Positions 23,909-35,480 of a stretch of DNA of 64,000 bases are shown one piece after another. Under the pieces are notes generated by a model, which ran no database searches, had not been told where the DNA came from, and saw nothing but the letters and a program-made list of their open reading frames with translations. Position numbers and translations under genes: made by a program. Within the stretch, counting starts at the first letter, position 1; the number at the start of each line of letters is the position of its first letter. Origin of the DNA: Leptobrachium leishanense (lineage: Eukaryota; Chordata; Amphibia; Anura; Megophryidae); contig CM019066.1 in the NCBI GenBank assembly GCA_009667805.1, positions 118,683,690-118,747,689 on the forward strand, in the 5' to 3' direction.

Positions 23909-24765
23909 TCATTAACGGTGCACAAATAAATGTCTGCCTACACAGGAAAATAAAACAAAGTTAAGCCAAAACATATCTCCTTTAATACAAAAAAATCATT
24001 TTCAGAGAATAAATTTATATCCACTCAATAAATAGAATTCCTCACCAACCAGGGGTGTACTTTGATCAAAGTAAAGACTTTCTTTCCATTCTATTTTTTT
24101 TTTTGTTATTTTTGTCTCTTTTTTTAATAAAATATATAAACATAGTAACGTTTGCATTTTACCTTGTTATGGATCATGAGCACTCTGTTTAATGTGTACA
24201 GCACCAGTAACACTAGGGATTGCACTTGTTATTTGTAAAATAAATACATTGATGTAATGCATGCATGAAATTAATGACTTTCTGTTATTAGCAGGAGCAT
24301 CTGGCCTTGCACATTGAGGATTTTTTTTGCGTGCATGCTATTTATTTATATCAGGGTTGTATGCAGTCGTAAACACTGTACAGTGAATATTCATATTCCA
24401 GATCATAACTAATGAGACGCCAATAAAATTAATCCAGCCTTTGGACTGTAGTAATAGTTAATGGTCATGGAAATTACCAGTACTAAGCAAAAGCCTTATT
24501 GGAGGGGAAGAATATGTCCTTCACCCAATACTTAAAAAATATATATATGTATGCTAACAGCAGAAACTACTTTACATTTTAAGTCTGTTAGTCGTATTTC
24601 ATTTTGACTGTTGCTTTAATATCTGCATAACTAAACATTGCACTTTTCAATTGAGAATTAATGTAAAATGTCTTTTGCTCCCAGGTATATAACATTTTTA
24701 ATACCAGCTGAATGAAATGATGATATGAAAAATGATTTAAAGAAATAATAGGTATGAACTATTGT
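21701..24765. other. AT-rich intergenic stretch
   Basis: No recognisable gene. It contains an (AT)n run at 23881-23910 and T-rich runs. Nothing else is supported. Confidence 0.55.
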
Positions 24766-25880
24766 GTGATAGAAATAGATAGATGATATTGTACAGATTG
24801 ATAAATACAAGGTAGACGATAGAAAGATGATGTATAGATAGATAGATACTAGGTAGAGAGACGACAGACAGATGATGTATTGATAGATGGCAGGTAGGTG
24901 ACAGATACAAGGTAGGTACATGATTGATACGAGGTAAGTACATGATAGATACTCTGTAGAGAGACGACAGACAGATGAGGTATAAATAGATAGATACTAT
25001 GTAGATAGACGACAGACAGATGATGTATAGATAGATGGTAGGTAGGTGATAGATACAAGGTAGGTACATGATAGATGCAAGGTAGATAGACAACAGACAG
25101 ATGATGTATAGATAGATACTATGTAGATAGACGACAGACAGATAATGTATAGATAGATATTATGTAGATAGACAACAGACAGATGATTATAAATAGATAG
25201 ATACTATGTAGATAGATGACAGACAGATGATGTATAGATAGATGTCAGGTAGGTGACAGATACAAGGTAGGTACATGATAGATACTAGGTAGGTAGACGA
25301 TAGACAGATGATGTATAAATAGATACTATGAAGGTAGATGCCAGATGATATATAGATAGATAGATGGTAAGTAGGTGAAAGATACAAGGTAGGTAAATGA
25401 TAGGTAAAAGGTAGGTACATGATAGATACTAGGTAGATAGACAGATGATGTATAAATAGATACTATGTAGATAGATGACAGATGATGCATAGATAGTAGG
25501 TAGGTGAAAAATACAAAGTAGGTACATGATAGATACTAGGTAAACAGATGACAGATAATAGATGATAGATTAGTACTAGGTAGGTTAATGATAGACATTT
25601 GATGTATACATAGATGATTCTAGGTAGGTAAATGATAGATGATAGATAAATACAAATTAGATTAATGAAAAATAGTTGATAGATACCAGGTAGATGATTG
25701 TCAGATGACAGATACTAGATAAATGATAGATAGTTGAAAGATACAAGGTAGATAGATGACAGACATATGATATTATATATTGATAAATACTAGATGTAGA
25801 TACATGATGATAGAGATTAGATAAATGATAATTAAAAGACAGGTGATAGAAACAAGGTGGATAGATGATCGAGAGAGCGG
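24766..25880. repeat. Complex GATA-type tetranucleotide array with higher-order units
   Basis: The plus strand is built of GATA, GTAG and GACA words (GATAGATACTATGTAGATAG, AGATACAAGGTAGGTACAT). A longer block containing GACAGACAGATGATGTAT recurs at about 24861, 24965, 25013, 25092, 25133 (variant), 25171 (variant) and 25219, so the array has a higher-order pattern. The repetitive minus-strand frames rich in Tyr, Leu, Ser and Ile are artefacts of the repeat. Confidence 0.95.
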
Positions 25881-26899
25881 TAGTATATATGGGGTTTGTA
25901 CTGTATATGTCTATATCATAATTAATGTTGCAAACAAAACAAATCTGTGTAACAACAATATATCACACGGGATTCAGGAAAATCTTGTATCATAACAAAT
26001 ACAATAATATGTTGTTGTTTTTTTCTTTCTTATAACATTCTATGCTATATTTTTCCATATCCTTGTAAGGCATTAGTGACATCTGATAGTTTACATTCAA
26101 TGTACAGTAATGATTTAATTAGGGGCTTGTGTTATGTTGGAAAAGAGGACGAGGGGGATAAAGCTGTGGATGGCTGCAATACTGATGAACAGAGTGCCTA
26201 ATGTACAATCTTAAGACTAAAGCTCCCCCTGCTGTTCATTTGTATTAAGAAAGCCACATGCAATATCAACCATCTGCTTTCAACTGTCATAGCACACAAT
26301 CTTTATAATCAGATCTTCTTTGGGTTCACTCAGGGTTTGTATGCCTTTTATATGTTATTAAATCTGTTCATATATAGTTTTCCGTTTAGTATATAGATTG
26401 TATAAGAATAAGATATTTAATATATATACAGGTAATCGATCTACCAATTAGATAGTTCATATTATCTGGTTTTAAGCTTCTCTTCTGAGTGTGCATGAAA
26501 AGAAGGATAGGGGAAAATATTAATCTGGGGGTTTTTAACATATGTATTTCTCGATTTGCCACCTAAAATTAAGTATCTTTAACGTTCACGTTCAGTTTTT
26601 TCCAGCGTTATTTACTTATACTTCTAGCACATCATTAACCCCTTCAATATGTTAACTTCTATATAACCTTGATAACACTGCTGTTTTCTAAAATAAAATG
26701 TATATTATATCTCAGCTCCAAATCCCCTCAAAGCGTGAAGGTTTTTTCTTTAATATTTAACTGATTTTGGTAAAACCTGTACTCAGTGTTACCCAGAACA
26801 ACTGATGGGTATTAATTTGACTTGGCATAGCTAAAATTCATCCTCAACCTTTTCTTTTTCTTCTTTTTTTTTTTTTTGCTGCATATATATGTATATATT
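25881..26899. other. Unique AT-rich sequence 3' of SLITRK3
   Basis: There is no repeat structure. It contains GATTTAATTAGGGG near 26113 and other TAATTA words. It could include conserved regulatory DNA, but that cannot be judged without alignment. Confidence 0.35.
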
Positions 26900-27754
26900 T
26901 GTATATGTATGTATCATTTTAAATTATTTTATTAGGAAAGCTATACCAGACGCATAATCACTATACATTGATTAAACATTATCTTTACAATTAATATTCA
27001 CTGAAATTACAGAATAAATATATGCACATTTTGCAAAAAAACCTTTTTTTGTATGGGGGTAGGCTGAGGACTAAGGAAGGGGGGGTCGAAGATGACATTA
27101 AAAGTGCTTCCTACAAAAGCTGTTAGTGATACGTACCCAGTAGCATTTCTAAAGAAAGTGCAGTGAACTGCAGAAAATCTTGGCGTCATCGTGATTTCAC
27201 AAAGATGTTGATCCCTAGCTGTCTTGATTGCTTTTCTGCATTGAAAAATGGGGTAAATCAATAAACATTGAACAATAAAGCATTGCAGTAACTCCAGTGT
27301 TTTGTTGCTTGTATTGTAGAAATAAAAAAAAAAAAGAAGGATGGATCATAAATGTTTTGGGTGAGAACATTCGAGCATTACCCTCCCCTGCAGTTTTTAG
27401 GCATGCAGCAAACTGCATCAATATACAGGAACTGTGCCATGGGCGTTTCTTTGTATAAGGAAGCCACAATGCCATTCTATTCCCCCCTAGTGAAAAGATT
27501 TAAGTTACTGCCAAGAAAAGACACGTGGAATTATTTATCAGGATCAGTACAAATACCCCCATACCTTGCATGGCACAGTTAAGTTTCTTAGACTCCTATA
27601 TAAAAAATAATGATTGATAACATTGCTGGCAAAAGTCTGCGAAGGCACTTCAATTAATTATTTAGAGTATGGCCCTTTCCTCCAAAACAATTTGGGGAGC
27701 ACAACGGTATCATCTTGAATCATGCGTTTTTGGGCACTGTGAAATGATGCTATA
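26900..27754 (-). other. Probable SLITRK3 3' untranslated region and flank
   Basis: This stretch directly follows the SLITRK3 stop codon. It has no recognisable transposon and no plausible coding frame. A candidate AATAAA on the transcript strand is at 26933-26928; no closer canonical signal was noticed. The true 3' end needs transcript data. Confidence 0.4.
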
Positions 27755-30409
27755 TTAGAACCTATAACTGTTTTTTTCCAGGACTTCGAGGTAATCTGGC
27801 TTAGTTTGGAGTTTGGCCCTTAACTCGAGGTATTCACTTTGGGTTTGGTCTGAGAACCCTTTTCCAGCAGAGAAAAGAAGGGTTTCTTTAAGTCTGGCAT
27901 CCTGCTGTAAGTCAGGGTATTGCATGCCAGGGGGGTGTACGTGCAATTCCTTTAATTTGGGCACTGTGCCATACAGACAGTCCACAAACCCCACTGTGGG
28001 AGCTGGCCTTTCTCTATCCATCACACCAGGAAAGATCATCCCATTTTCATGAAAACTCGGTACTTCCCCAGACTGATTGACAGTAACTATTGTGTTTAGC
28101 TGAGAGTTTGACACTGCCATGGTCCACTCTTTTTCTTTTTCAATTAGTGTCCTATAATTTGTGTTATTTTCCTTTGTCTCTGAGAATTCCTCCCCCATTT
28201 CTTCCTCCCTGGGTTTATAGATTGGGTTGTTGCACATCTGGGTTACAGGATGTGGGATGTAATCGTAAACATGTCCAGGGGCTTTCTCCGGGGAGTTGTT
28301 CGGTCTGTCCTCGAAGATCCTGCACTGCATCTGAATGCCAGTCAAATCCACCTCCTGTCTCTTTCTGTAAGGCTGTTTCTTACGTCTTCTCAGCACGAAA
28401 GCAAAAAGGCCCGCAGCCACAAAAACAGCTGAGAAAAACAGAATTAAAAGGCTGAGGATTAGGACAGAAAGTGGAATGGCACCCCCTGGTGTGGTAAACT
28501 CAAACACCGAGGAACTGGTGGGCACCATGTTACCAGGCAAAGCAGGTGAAGCGGCAGAAGCATGCAGCATTTCCGGACAAAGCACATCCATTTCAATCGA
28601 CTTTAGATCCTTCTTTGTCAGGTTCTCTGGGCTTGCACACCAAACCTCTCCTACGACAATGACAGAGCTAATGGTGTCTATCCACTGTTTTAGAGGAACA
28701 ATATCACAGGAACAATCCCAGGGGTTGTTATTGAGATCTATTTGAACAATAGCATTAAGGTGCTCCAGCACTCCTGTAACAGGAAGGTATAGAAAATGGT
28801 TGTTTCTCAGGTTGAGCCTGGCCAAAGAAGTGCCTGCAAAAGCATCTGTTGGGAGGGTTCTCAGCAAATTGTCATTGAGAAACAGTAATTTTAGATTTGG
28901 CATCAGACTGAAAGCGGCAGGTTGGATTTCCCTTATCACATTGTACTCAAAATATAAATAATGCAAGCTCTGCAAGCCCCGGAACATGCCGGGTGTCAAT
29001 CTCTCAATATCATTCCCGTTCATGTACAAACTTTTTAAACCTGGGAGATTGATAAAGGCTCCATCCTGTACATATGATATGTGGTTATTTCCAAGGTGCA
29101 ATAAATCCAAGGAGGAAAAATTCCAGAAATCAGACCTGTAGATCTTTTGTATTACATTTCCACTTAAGTACAGTTTCTTAGCGTTGAGTGGTCTGGGAAG
29201 AAGTTCTGATATATTATGGAACCCCCTCTCCTTGCAGTTTACAGTCAATCCTAAGTCATTGATATGCAAACTACAGGAACATCCAGTGGGACATATAATA
29301 GGAATAGGTGGTCTTGTCTGGTAGCCAGCTATTGGTGGTTGATTTGGGCCTGGGTATAGGCCTCTGGGTGTGGGTGGTGGTTTGGGGACTCTAGGTTGCC
29401 GAGTGGTTGTTGGCTGTTTATTAACTGTCTTGTATTCCACAGAGGAAGCGGTAACATGAAAAGAGGACAACATTGAGGATGGTTTAGTGGGCCACATATT
29501 TTCTTTACTGGATGGTAACTGGGGAATCCCCAAGCTCGCTTCAACTTCACTTTCGGACAATAAGGGACAGAGTTTACTACGTTTTATATCCCTTAAATCC
29601 TTGCCATGAAAGTGAAAAGGACTTTCACATGTTATATCTCCGACCAAAACAGTATATGGTATGCGTTCCAGCCAGCTTTTCAACTGGACAATCTCACAGG
29701 TGCAGTTCCATGGATTTTCTGCTAGCTGGATCTCCATAATGCTCCTTCCAATATGGTCCAACATGCCTCTATAAGAAAGGACCTTTAATCGGTTCCCTCG
29801 CAAGTCCAAATGTGTTAGAGACACAGATTTGAATAAATTGGTTGGAAGCAGAGGGATGTGGTTATCGTTCAAGATTAATACTCTCAATTTGTTCAAATTT
29901 CTGAAGGCCCCGCTCTCAATCCTCTTAATGACATTATAATCTGCTTGCAAATATTCCAGACTTTCTAAGCCCATGAATGTGTCGTTACGAAAAATGTCCA
30001 GTTTGTTCTCATGCAAATATAGCCTCTTTAAAACTTTCATTCCATTAAAGGCTCCTGCCTGAATGTCCTGCAAAGCGTTGTTCCCAAGATTAATAGACAC
30101 AGCGTTGTTCAAGTGAAGAAAACTGTTGGCGTACAATCTTCTCATTGAATTTCTTTGCAGGTACAGTTTGAAAGGTCTCGACCAGGACTCGGATATCTGG
30201 CTGATATTTGTAAATCCTTTATTGTCACAATAAATGTGGAAAAGGCTTTCCTTTACTTCACAGTAGCATGGATCAAAGCAAGGCTCATCTATTTCCTCAG
30301 AATCCTCCAGCAACGGAATTGGCGTCGTCCATGCAAGAGCAATTGTGCTTAGAAGAATTATCCACAGCATCCGTCCTTTAAGACGAGTTTCTCCTGGAGA
30401 TGGTTTCAT
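27755..30409 (-). CDS. SLITRK3: SLITRK3, SLIT and NTRK-like family member 3 (synaptic LRR adhesion receptor)
   Basis: An uninterrupted 884-codon frame ends in TAA at 27755-27757. SLITRK3 is a postsynaptic single-pass membrane protein; in mammals it binds presynaptic PTPRD and promotes inhibitory synapse formation. Visible order: signal peptide about 1-30; LRRNT with cysteines 44, 48, 50 and 61; six LRRs about 79-222; LRRCT with NPWNCTC and cysteines 236, 238, 261 and 281; a Pro/Thr-rich linker about 290-370; a second LRRNT (Cys 373, 377, 379, 392); a second LRR block about 410-552; LRRCT with NPWDCSC (Cys 566, 568, 591, 611); membrane span about 645-673 followed by RRRKK; cytoplasmic tail ending PDYLEVLEKNSYRF, where YLEVL resembles the Trk C-terminal PLC-gamma tyrosine site. 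I chose SLITRK3 over paralogues from the recalled signal peptide, the GRMLWIILLSTIAL stretch and the C-terminus. It is about 90 residues shorter than the mammalian protein (977 aa), mostly in the juxtamembrane to mid-tail region. The first ATG sits 19 bases after a splice acceptor. Identity is near certain. Confidence 0.97.
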   Translation of the reverse strand: MKPSPGETRLKGRMLWIILLSTIALAWTTPIPLLEDSEEIDEPCFDPCYCEVKESLFHIYCDNKGFTNISQISESWSRPFKLYLQRNSMRRLYANSFLHLNNAVSINLGNNALQDIQAGAFNGMKVLKRLYLHENKLDIFRNDTFMGLESLEYLQADYNVIKRIESGAFRNLNKLRVLILNDNHIPLLPTNLFKSVSLTHLDLRGNRLKVLSYRGMLDHIGRSIMEIQLAENPWNCTCEIVQLKSWLERIPYTVLVGDITCESPFHFHGKDLRDIKRSKLCPLLSESEVEASLGIPQLPSSKENMWPTKPSSMLSSFHVTASSVEYKTVNKQPTTTRQPRVPKPPPTPRGLYPGPNQPPIAGYQTRPPIPIICPTGCSCSLHINDLGLTVNCKERGFHNISELLPRPLNAKKLYLSGNVIQKIYRSDFWNFSSLDLLHLGNNHISYVQDGAFINLPGLKSLYMNGNDIERLTPGMFRGLQSLHYLYFEYNVIREIQPAAFSLMPNLKLLFLNDNLLRTLPTDAFAGTSLARLNLRNNHFLYLPVTGVLEHLNAIVQIDLNNNPWDCSCDIVPLKQWIDTISSVIVVGEVWCASPENLTKKDLKSIEMDVLCPEMLHASAASPALPGNMVPTSSSVFEFTTPGGAIPLSVLILSLLILFFSAVFVAAGLFAFVLRRRKKQPYRKRQEVDLTGIQMQCRIFEDRPNNSPEKAPGHVYDYIPHPVTQMCNNPIYKPREEEMGEEFSETKENNTNYRTLIEKEKEWTMAVSNSQLNTIVTVNQSGEVPSFHENGMIFPGVMDRERPAPTVGFVDCLYGTVPKLKELHVHPPGMQYPDLQQDARLKETLLFSAGKGFSDQTQSEYLELRAKLQTKPDYLEVLEKNSYRF

Positions 30410-30430
30410 TGCTGAATAATTGGCAGAGCT
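30410..30430 (-). other. Splice acceptor and short 5' leader before the SLITRK3 start codon
   Basis: On the minus strand a T-rich tract ends in TATTTTTCAG, with AG at 30430-30429, followed by 19 leader bases and the ATG at 30409. This fits the known SLITRK arrangement in which the whole coding sequence sits in the last exon behind a non-coding first exon. Confidence 0.7.
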
Positions 30431-31947
30431 GAAAAATATAAAAAAATAATAATATTACACAGATTTGGCGTTCTGCACCAACAGCCTACTTAGAACTGGG
30501 TACGTATGGCGGAGGGTGCGAGCATAGAGCTGCAATATGATTCACTTCACTCAGCTAGCTATCAAAGGGTTATTAAACAAGCTATAGGGAGATGAGAACG
30601 AGTGGAGGAGTTCTAAATTGACCGTCATGGACAGCATTATACAGCTCTTTTTAATTTTTAAACCTGCACGTATGGTTATCTTATTACACCCTATTATGTA
30701 ACTGTCACTTGACATGCCTCCCTCCTCACACACATACATAATTTTAAAAATACATGCTGTGCCTTCTATTCTACATTCTACGAGAGACAAACTACGGAGC
30801 CAGATATCCGAATCACAAATCTTACCTTTCTCACTCTTCAAAGACAGCAGTAATGATGGAAGAAATAAAATCAGCATATTCTATAACGTCTAATCACACA
30901 GGTTCAACCATACACATAGGTTGGGGGGAGAAGAAAAAAAACAGGAAGGCGAGAAGGTTAGCCGCAATAAAGAAGATTACATGGCATTATATACAATAGA
31001 GTTTGTTAGATAATAACAATGCCTTGATTTATATTTCCTGTAAAGATGTCTGTGTGGCCATAATATTTAATGGATTTGCAGATTCCAGGCACACTAAGTA
31101 ATTAATACCGAAGCTTTTTTTTTATCCTAAATACCCACAAATAGATTAAAGCTTTTGCAGCTGATTAATCTACCTTCACCGCATGCCCATAGCATCTCCG
31201 GATCTGTGGGGAAGCTAACAGTTAGATGCTGCTGAGTCTAGGATGATCCTTGATTTAAATGCTCTGCTTGGCTTGTGCTGGGAGTGAGGCTGAAAGACCA
31301 CAGACAACCAGTGTAAGCATCTCTGAGCTGTTCACAGAGGAAAATGCCTACACAATAACGTTTACAAAGTGCACATGTGAGCGAAATAAAGAAAAATACT
31401 CTGCATTCCCTTTAAGATATATCCCAACGAAGAACAACCAAAACCATTTAACGACGTGAAACGACACTGCATATGTGCTGATATATATATATATAAAAAT
31501 AATTAAACACTGCTGCATAAAGCTACGGTGAAGAGTGATCCTGTGTATATTATTAAGGGACCTGCATATTACTGCATTCCCACTATGCCTTCAGCATAAA
31601 AAGGTTATACCATTGCATAGAAACTTCAAAACCACATGCATATATATCAAATTATTATTTTCTTGACATTTCCCAACATTATCCTTTCCTATTCAAAATC
31701 AGCAGTGGGAAAGGGCATTGAATAAGCATAACATGCCAAGGGTAAAAAGGGAAAAGGTTGAAATAATGACGACAGGGAGGACGGATGAGGTTTATGTTGC
31801 AGCATCAGTGTCATCCGAAAACAAAATAAAAAATACATATATATAGATGTTGTACATGGCTCCTGTGTCAAGATCTATCTGATCAGATACCATCGACAAA
31901 TCTCACCCATAAAAGTGTATAGAGATCCAATGGAAATATTTGCTTAC

Positions 31948-32340
31948 CTGTTTGTGGGAGAATATTTAGCACATCCGGGGGGGAAAAAAAAGGCTGAGTT
32001 TAAGGATTGCTGGTTCTCCCTCTCTGTCTTTCTTTTCCTATCTGCTTCTACTGAGGCTGAGGCAAAAAAAAAAAAAAAAGCGAAGGGAAAAAAAAAAAAC
32101 CTAGGGACGTGCTGGGAATATGCAATGTGCAGTGTGCTGTGAGCTGCTCTGTGTTTTCAAAGGGCTGCTTCAACATGCAGATCTGCCACTCAGTATGCTC
32201 AATGGAGCCAGAGAGGAATCTGCAGCCTCTCTGTCCAACGTTGCCTGCTGAGGTCTTACTCACTAACCCTCTCTTTTCGTCTTCCCCCCTCTCACTCTTT
32301 CTTTCCCTCACCCCTCTATCCGCCTCCTCCCCCCCTAGTC
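31948..32340 (-). other. Candidate SLITRK3 non-coding first exon and promoter-proximal region
   Basis: The minus strand reads CAG then GTAAGCA at 31950-31941, a strong donor that would pair with the acceptor at 30429 to make an intron of about 1.5 kb. The sequence upstream is less AT-rich than its surroundings, with short poly(A)/poly(T) runs and, at 32260-32340, a long pyrimidine tract on the plus strand (GA-rich on the transcript side) that could be promoter-proximal. The transcription start cannot be located from sequence; the upper limit is a guess. A second donor-like site, AAAG then GTAAGAT, lies at 30829-30819 and could be an alternative. Confidence 0.4.
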
Positions 32341-34590
32341 ATAGGCAACAGATCATTGGAAATTTGACACAAATCCAACAATCTTCACACTACTGCTTCG
32401 ATTGTCAACATCCTGTTTATTCTCTTTCATCCTTTTCTTTAGCTCTACCTATTTGTGGTCGCATCTTTTTTTTTTTTATCCTCCCCTATATTCCCCTCCT
32501 TAGATGACAGCAGATAATTGGGAGACTCGATCATAGTCAAGAATCTTCACACCGTTTCTCTCTCTGTCTCCCTGTCTTCACCTGTCTCGTTTCGATTCCT
32601 CACTTTCGCCCCAGCCCATGTATTGTTGCTAGGATGGGTTACATCATTTAAAGAAAAAAAAAAGCTAATTTGCTATACTGTTTGGAAAATCTATCTTTTT
32701 TAAAAAAAAAATCCATCTACTTTTCTGTGGCGATTTTTCAATTCGTGCCCAGATCAGTCTTTGTGGTGTTTTTTTCTTCTTCTCCCCCATAGCATCATGA
32801 AAACAAGCTGGAAGAAGAGGATCAGATCAAAGGAGAGGGGGAGCTTTTGGGCTTATGACGTGAGCACTGCACTGGGAAGCCCCAATTTTTATTTATTTAT
32901 TTATTTGTGGGTGTTTGGGGTATCCTGGGTGATCATGGCTGTTTCATAATACACACGCGCAGCTTTCAATAGACCATGGGAATGGAGAGATGCATCAGAA
33001 ATGATTACAAAGAGAAAACAAGTGCAGCTTTGGCTGTCATTTTTAACTGCAGCAAATTTTAGCTTTAAAGGCAAGCTAATAAAGCATGAAATTTGATCTC
33101 CATCACTTTAATTCCCTCTGAGTTGATAAAAGGCACTCATTTTCATTATTTCTCCTGGTTGCTGTTCATGTGTCGATCTTTTTTTTAAAAAAAAAAAAAA
33201 GATCAACCAAAAAGTCTATGCACATTTCTGCTCACGACTGCAGCTTTATATTCCAGACTGGGACTTTATTTTAACATCTCCATGGTTATAAAGTGCATTT
33301 TACATATAACTACCACAGGAATACTTCACGTTGAACATATATACATATATATTTATTAATTGTATAAAATTTTAATATACTATATATATATATACACCCA
33401 TATATCATATTTTGTACTTTTTGTCAATTTTTAACACAATAGTATAATTCGACGCCACGTTGCGCTAAATTCAATGAGAAGGATTTCTACAATTTAAATG
33501 GAAGATTCCCCTTGTGACTAGACTTGAAAAACACTAGGGAACAACATTGGTACATTTCTCTCAGACGTGACATTTGAAAGCAAACCCTCTCCATTGTTCC
33601 AGGTCTGTGACAGAAGAAACAAAGTGATCGAATCATGCAAAGAGAAATGGTGTCAGCATTGTGCTAACTACTACAGACAACAGATTGCAGGTAATTATAA
33701 TGGGAAAGGGATTGCAGAATGCGTGGACACTGATTTTCAAAAATGTTAACTTGGAATGTTGTATTGTTACTGATTCTAAAATTCTAATAGATATTTTGAA
33801 TCTGATATATATATATATATATAGAGTCACACATTCTTTCCTTCTTACATTTCAAGAATTCCATATAACAAGGCAGACGCCTGCTTTAGCATCATGTTTT
33901 TTATTAGAAAGACACTGCAATCCCCCAGCACAAAACTATCCCTGATGTAGGTGACATCTACCTATTCATGTATCTATCCATCCAAATCCATCAACGTTAC
34001 ATTTATAACTTGCATACTATTGTGTACAAACACGCGCACACACACCCACCCACTCACAAACTCACAGTCACAAATACACACAAACACACTAGATCATAAT
34101 TGTGCAAGGAAAGAGAAACCAGGCAACTGATGAAGAAACCCATACTGCTATCACTGTGTAGGAGTGTTCTTTCTTAACTAATAAACATTGTAATCATTTC
34201 CACGTTTCCAGAGTATAACCCCCCCCCAAAAAAATGTAGGTAGTAAAAAGTAGCACCAGCCTTCAGCTATCAGAATGTCATGTTGAAATTCCTACCACCG
34301 TCAGGCTGCCTCAGTCTTAATCCAGTCCTTGCCAGATTAACGAATTGTTACAATGCATGGACAAACAGGACAACGTAGCAGCTACAAGTCTTTTCTTTTG
34401 GTTACCTTTACATATAATAATAATAATTGGGATTGCAACATCCTAAATTTGAAATTGCAGTGAAAGTTTAAAACCTACACGACTAAAGCATGTTTTTATC
34501 CAGTCAACCGTCTCATTAGGTTATGTAGATCTTTTGTTCATCATATTTTCTTTAATTTTGGAATTGGAAATCTCATTACAATGTCCATCT
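32341..34590. other. Upstream flank of SLITRK3
   Basis: There are pyrimidine-rich tracts (32550-32600), poly(A)/poly(T) runs, (AT)n runs at 33345-33395 and 33806-33826, and a CA-rich stretch at 34028-34090. No gene is supported. An exon-like block lies at 33603-33691 (see findings). Confidence 0.5.
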
Positions 34591-35265
34591 TTCTCTGTTA
34601 TCTATCTAACCATCTATCTTCTGGTTCTCTGTCTGTTTTTCGAGCATTCTGTTTATATATCCTGGTAAAATACTTTATAAATAAATAGATAAATAAATAT
34701 CAAGCATCGCTCAATCTATCTATATTTCTATCATTCTGTTTATCTATCTCTATCTATCTATCTTTCTACCATTCTGTTTATCTATCTATCTATCTATCTA
34801 CCATTCTGTTTATCTATCTATCTATATATCATTCTTTTTGTCTATCTATCTTTCTACCATTCTGTTTATCTATCTCTATCTATCTATCATTCTTTTTATC
34901 TATCTATCTTTCTACCATTTTGTTTATCTATCTATATTTATCTATCTATCTATAATTCTTTTATCTATCTATCATTCTTTTTATCTATCTATCATTCTTT
35001 TTATCTATCTTTCTACCATTCTGTTTATCTATCTCTATCTATCTACCTATCTATCATTCTTTTTATCTATCTATCTATCATTCTTTTTATCTATCTATCT
35101 TTCTACCATTTTGTTTATCTATCTATATCTATCTATCATTCTTTTTATCTATCTATCATTCTTTTTATCTATCTATCTATCTATCATTCTTTTTATCTAT
35201 CTATCTATCTATCTTTCTACCATTTTGTTTATCTATCTATATCTATCTATCTATATCTATCTATC

Positions 35266-35329
<64 letters not shown>

Positions 35330-35338
35330 ACCATTCTG

Positions 35339-35416
<78 letters not shown>

Positions 35417-35480
35417 ATTCTGTTATCTATCTATATATCTATCTATCTATTATTCTGTTTCTCTGACTATCTGTCTATCC
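34591..35480. repeat. TATC tetranucleotide array with interspersed TTCTACCATTCTGTTTA units
   Basis: The plus strand is almost entirely TATC/TCTA repeats broken at intervals by TACCATTCTGTTTAT or ATCATTCTTTTTAT, ending in an uninterrupted run at 35340-35415. A CORE-SINE tail is embedded near the left side. The 255-codon Tyr/Leu/Ser/Ile-rich frame over it is not a gene. Confidence 0.95.
34659..34698 (+). mobile_element. Short CORE-SINE tail inside the TATC array
   Basis: ATCCTGGTAAAATACTTTAT followed by AAATAAATAGATAAATAAA matches the 3' terminus of the SINE copies at 15506 and 17175. TATC-type repeat lies on both sides. Confidence 0.6.

Noticed and set aside
24658..25420. Several overlapping minus-strand frames of 69-118 codons
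   Set aside because: They are translations of the GATA-type array.
28090..30352. Plus-strand frames over SLITRK3
   Set aside because: They are antisense shadows of the SLITRK3 coding sequence with no domain of their own.
32048..32311. 87-codon minus-strand frame in the proposed SLITRK3 leader
   Set aside because: It is low-complexity (poly-Phe from the A/T runs) and probably a chance upstream frame; conservation would be needed to support it.
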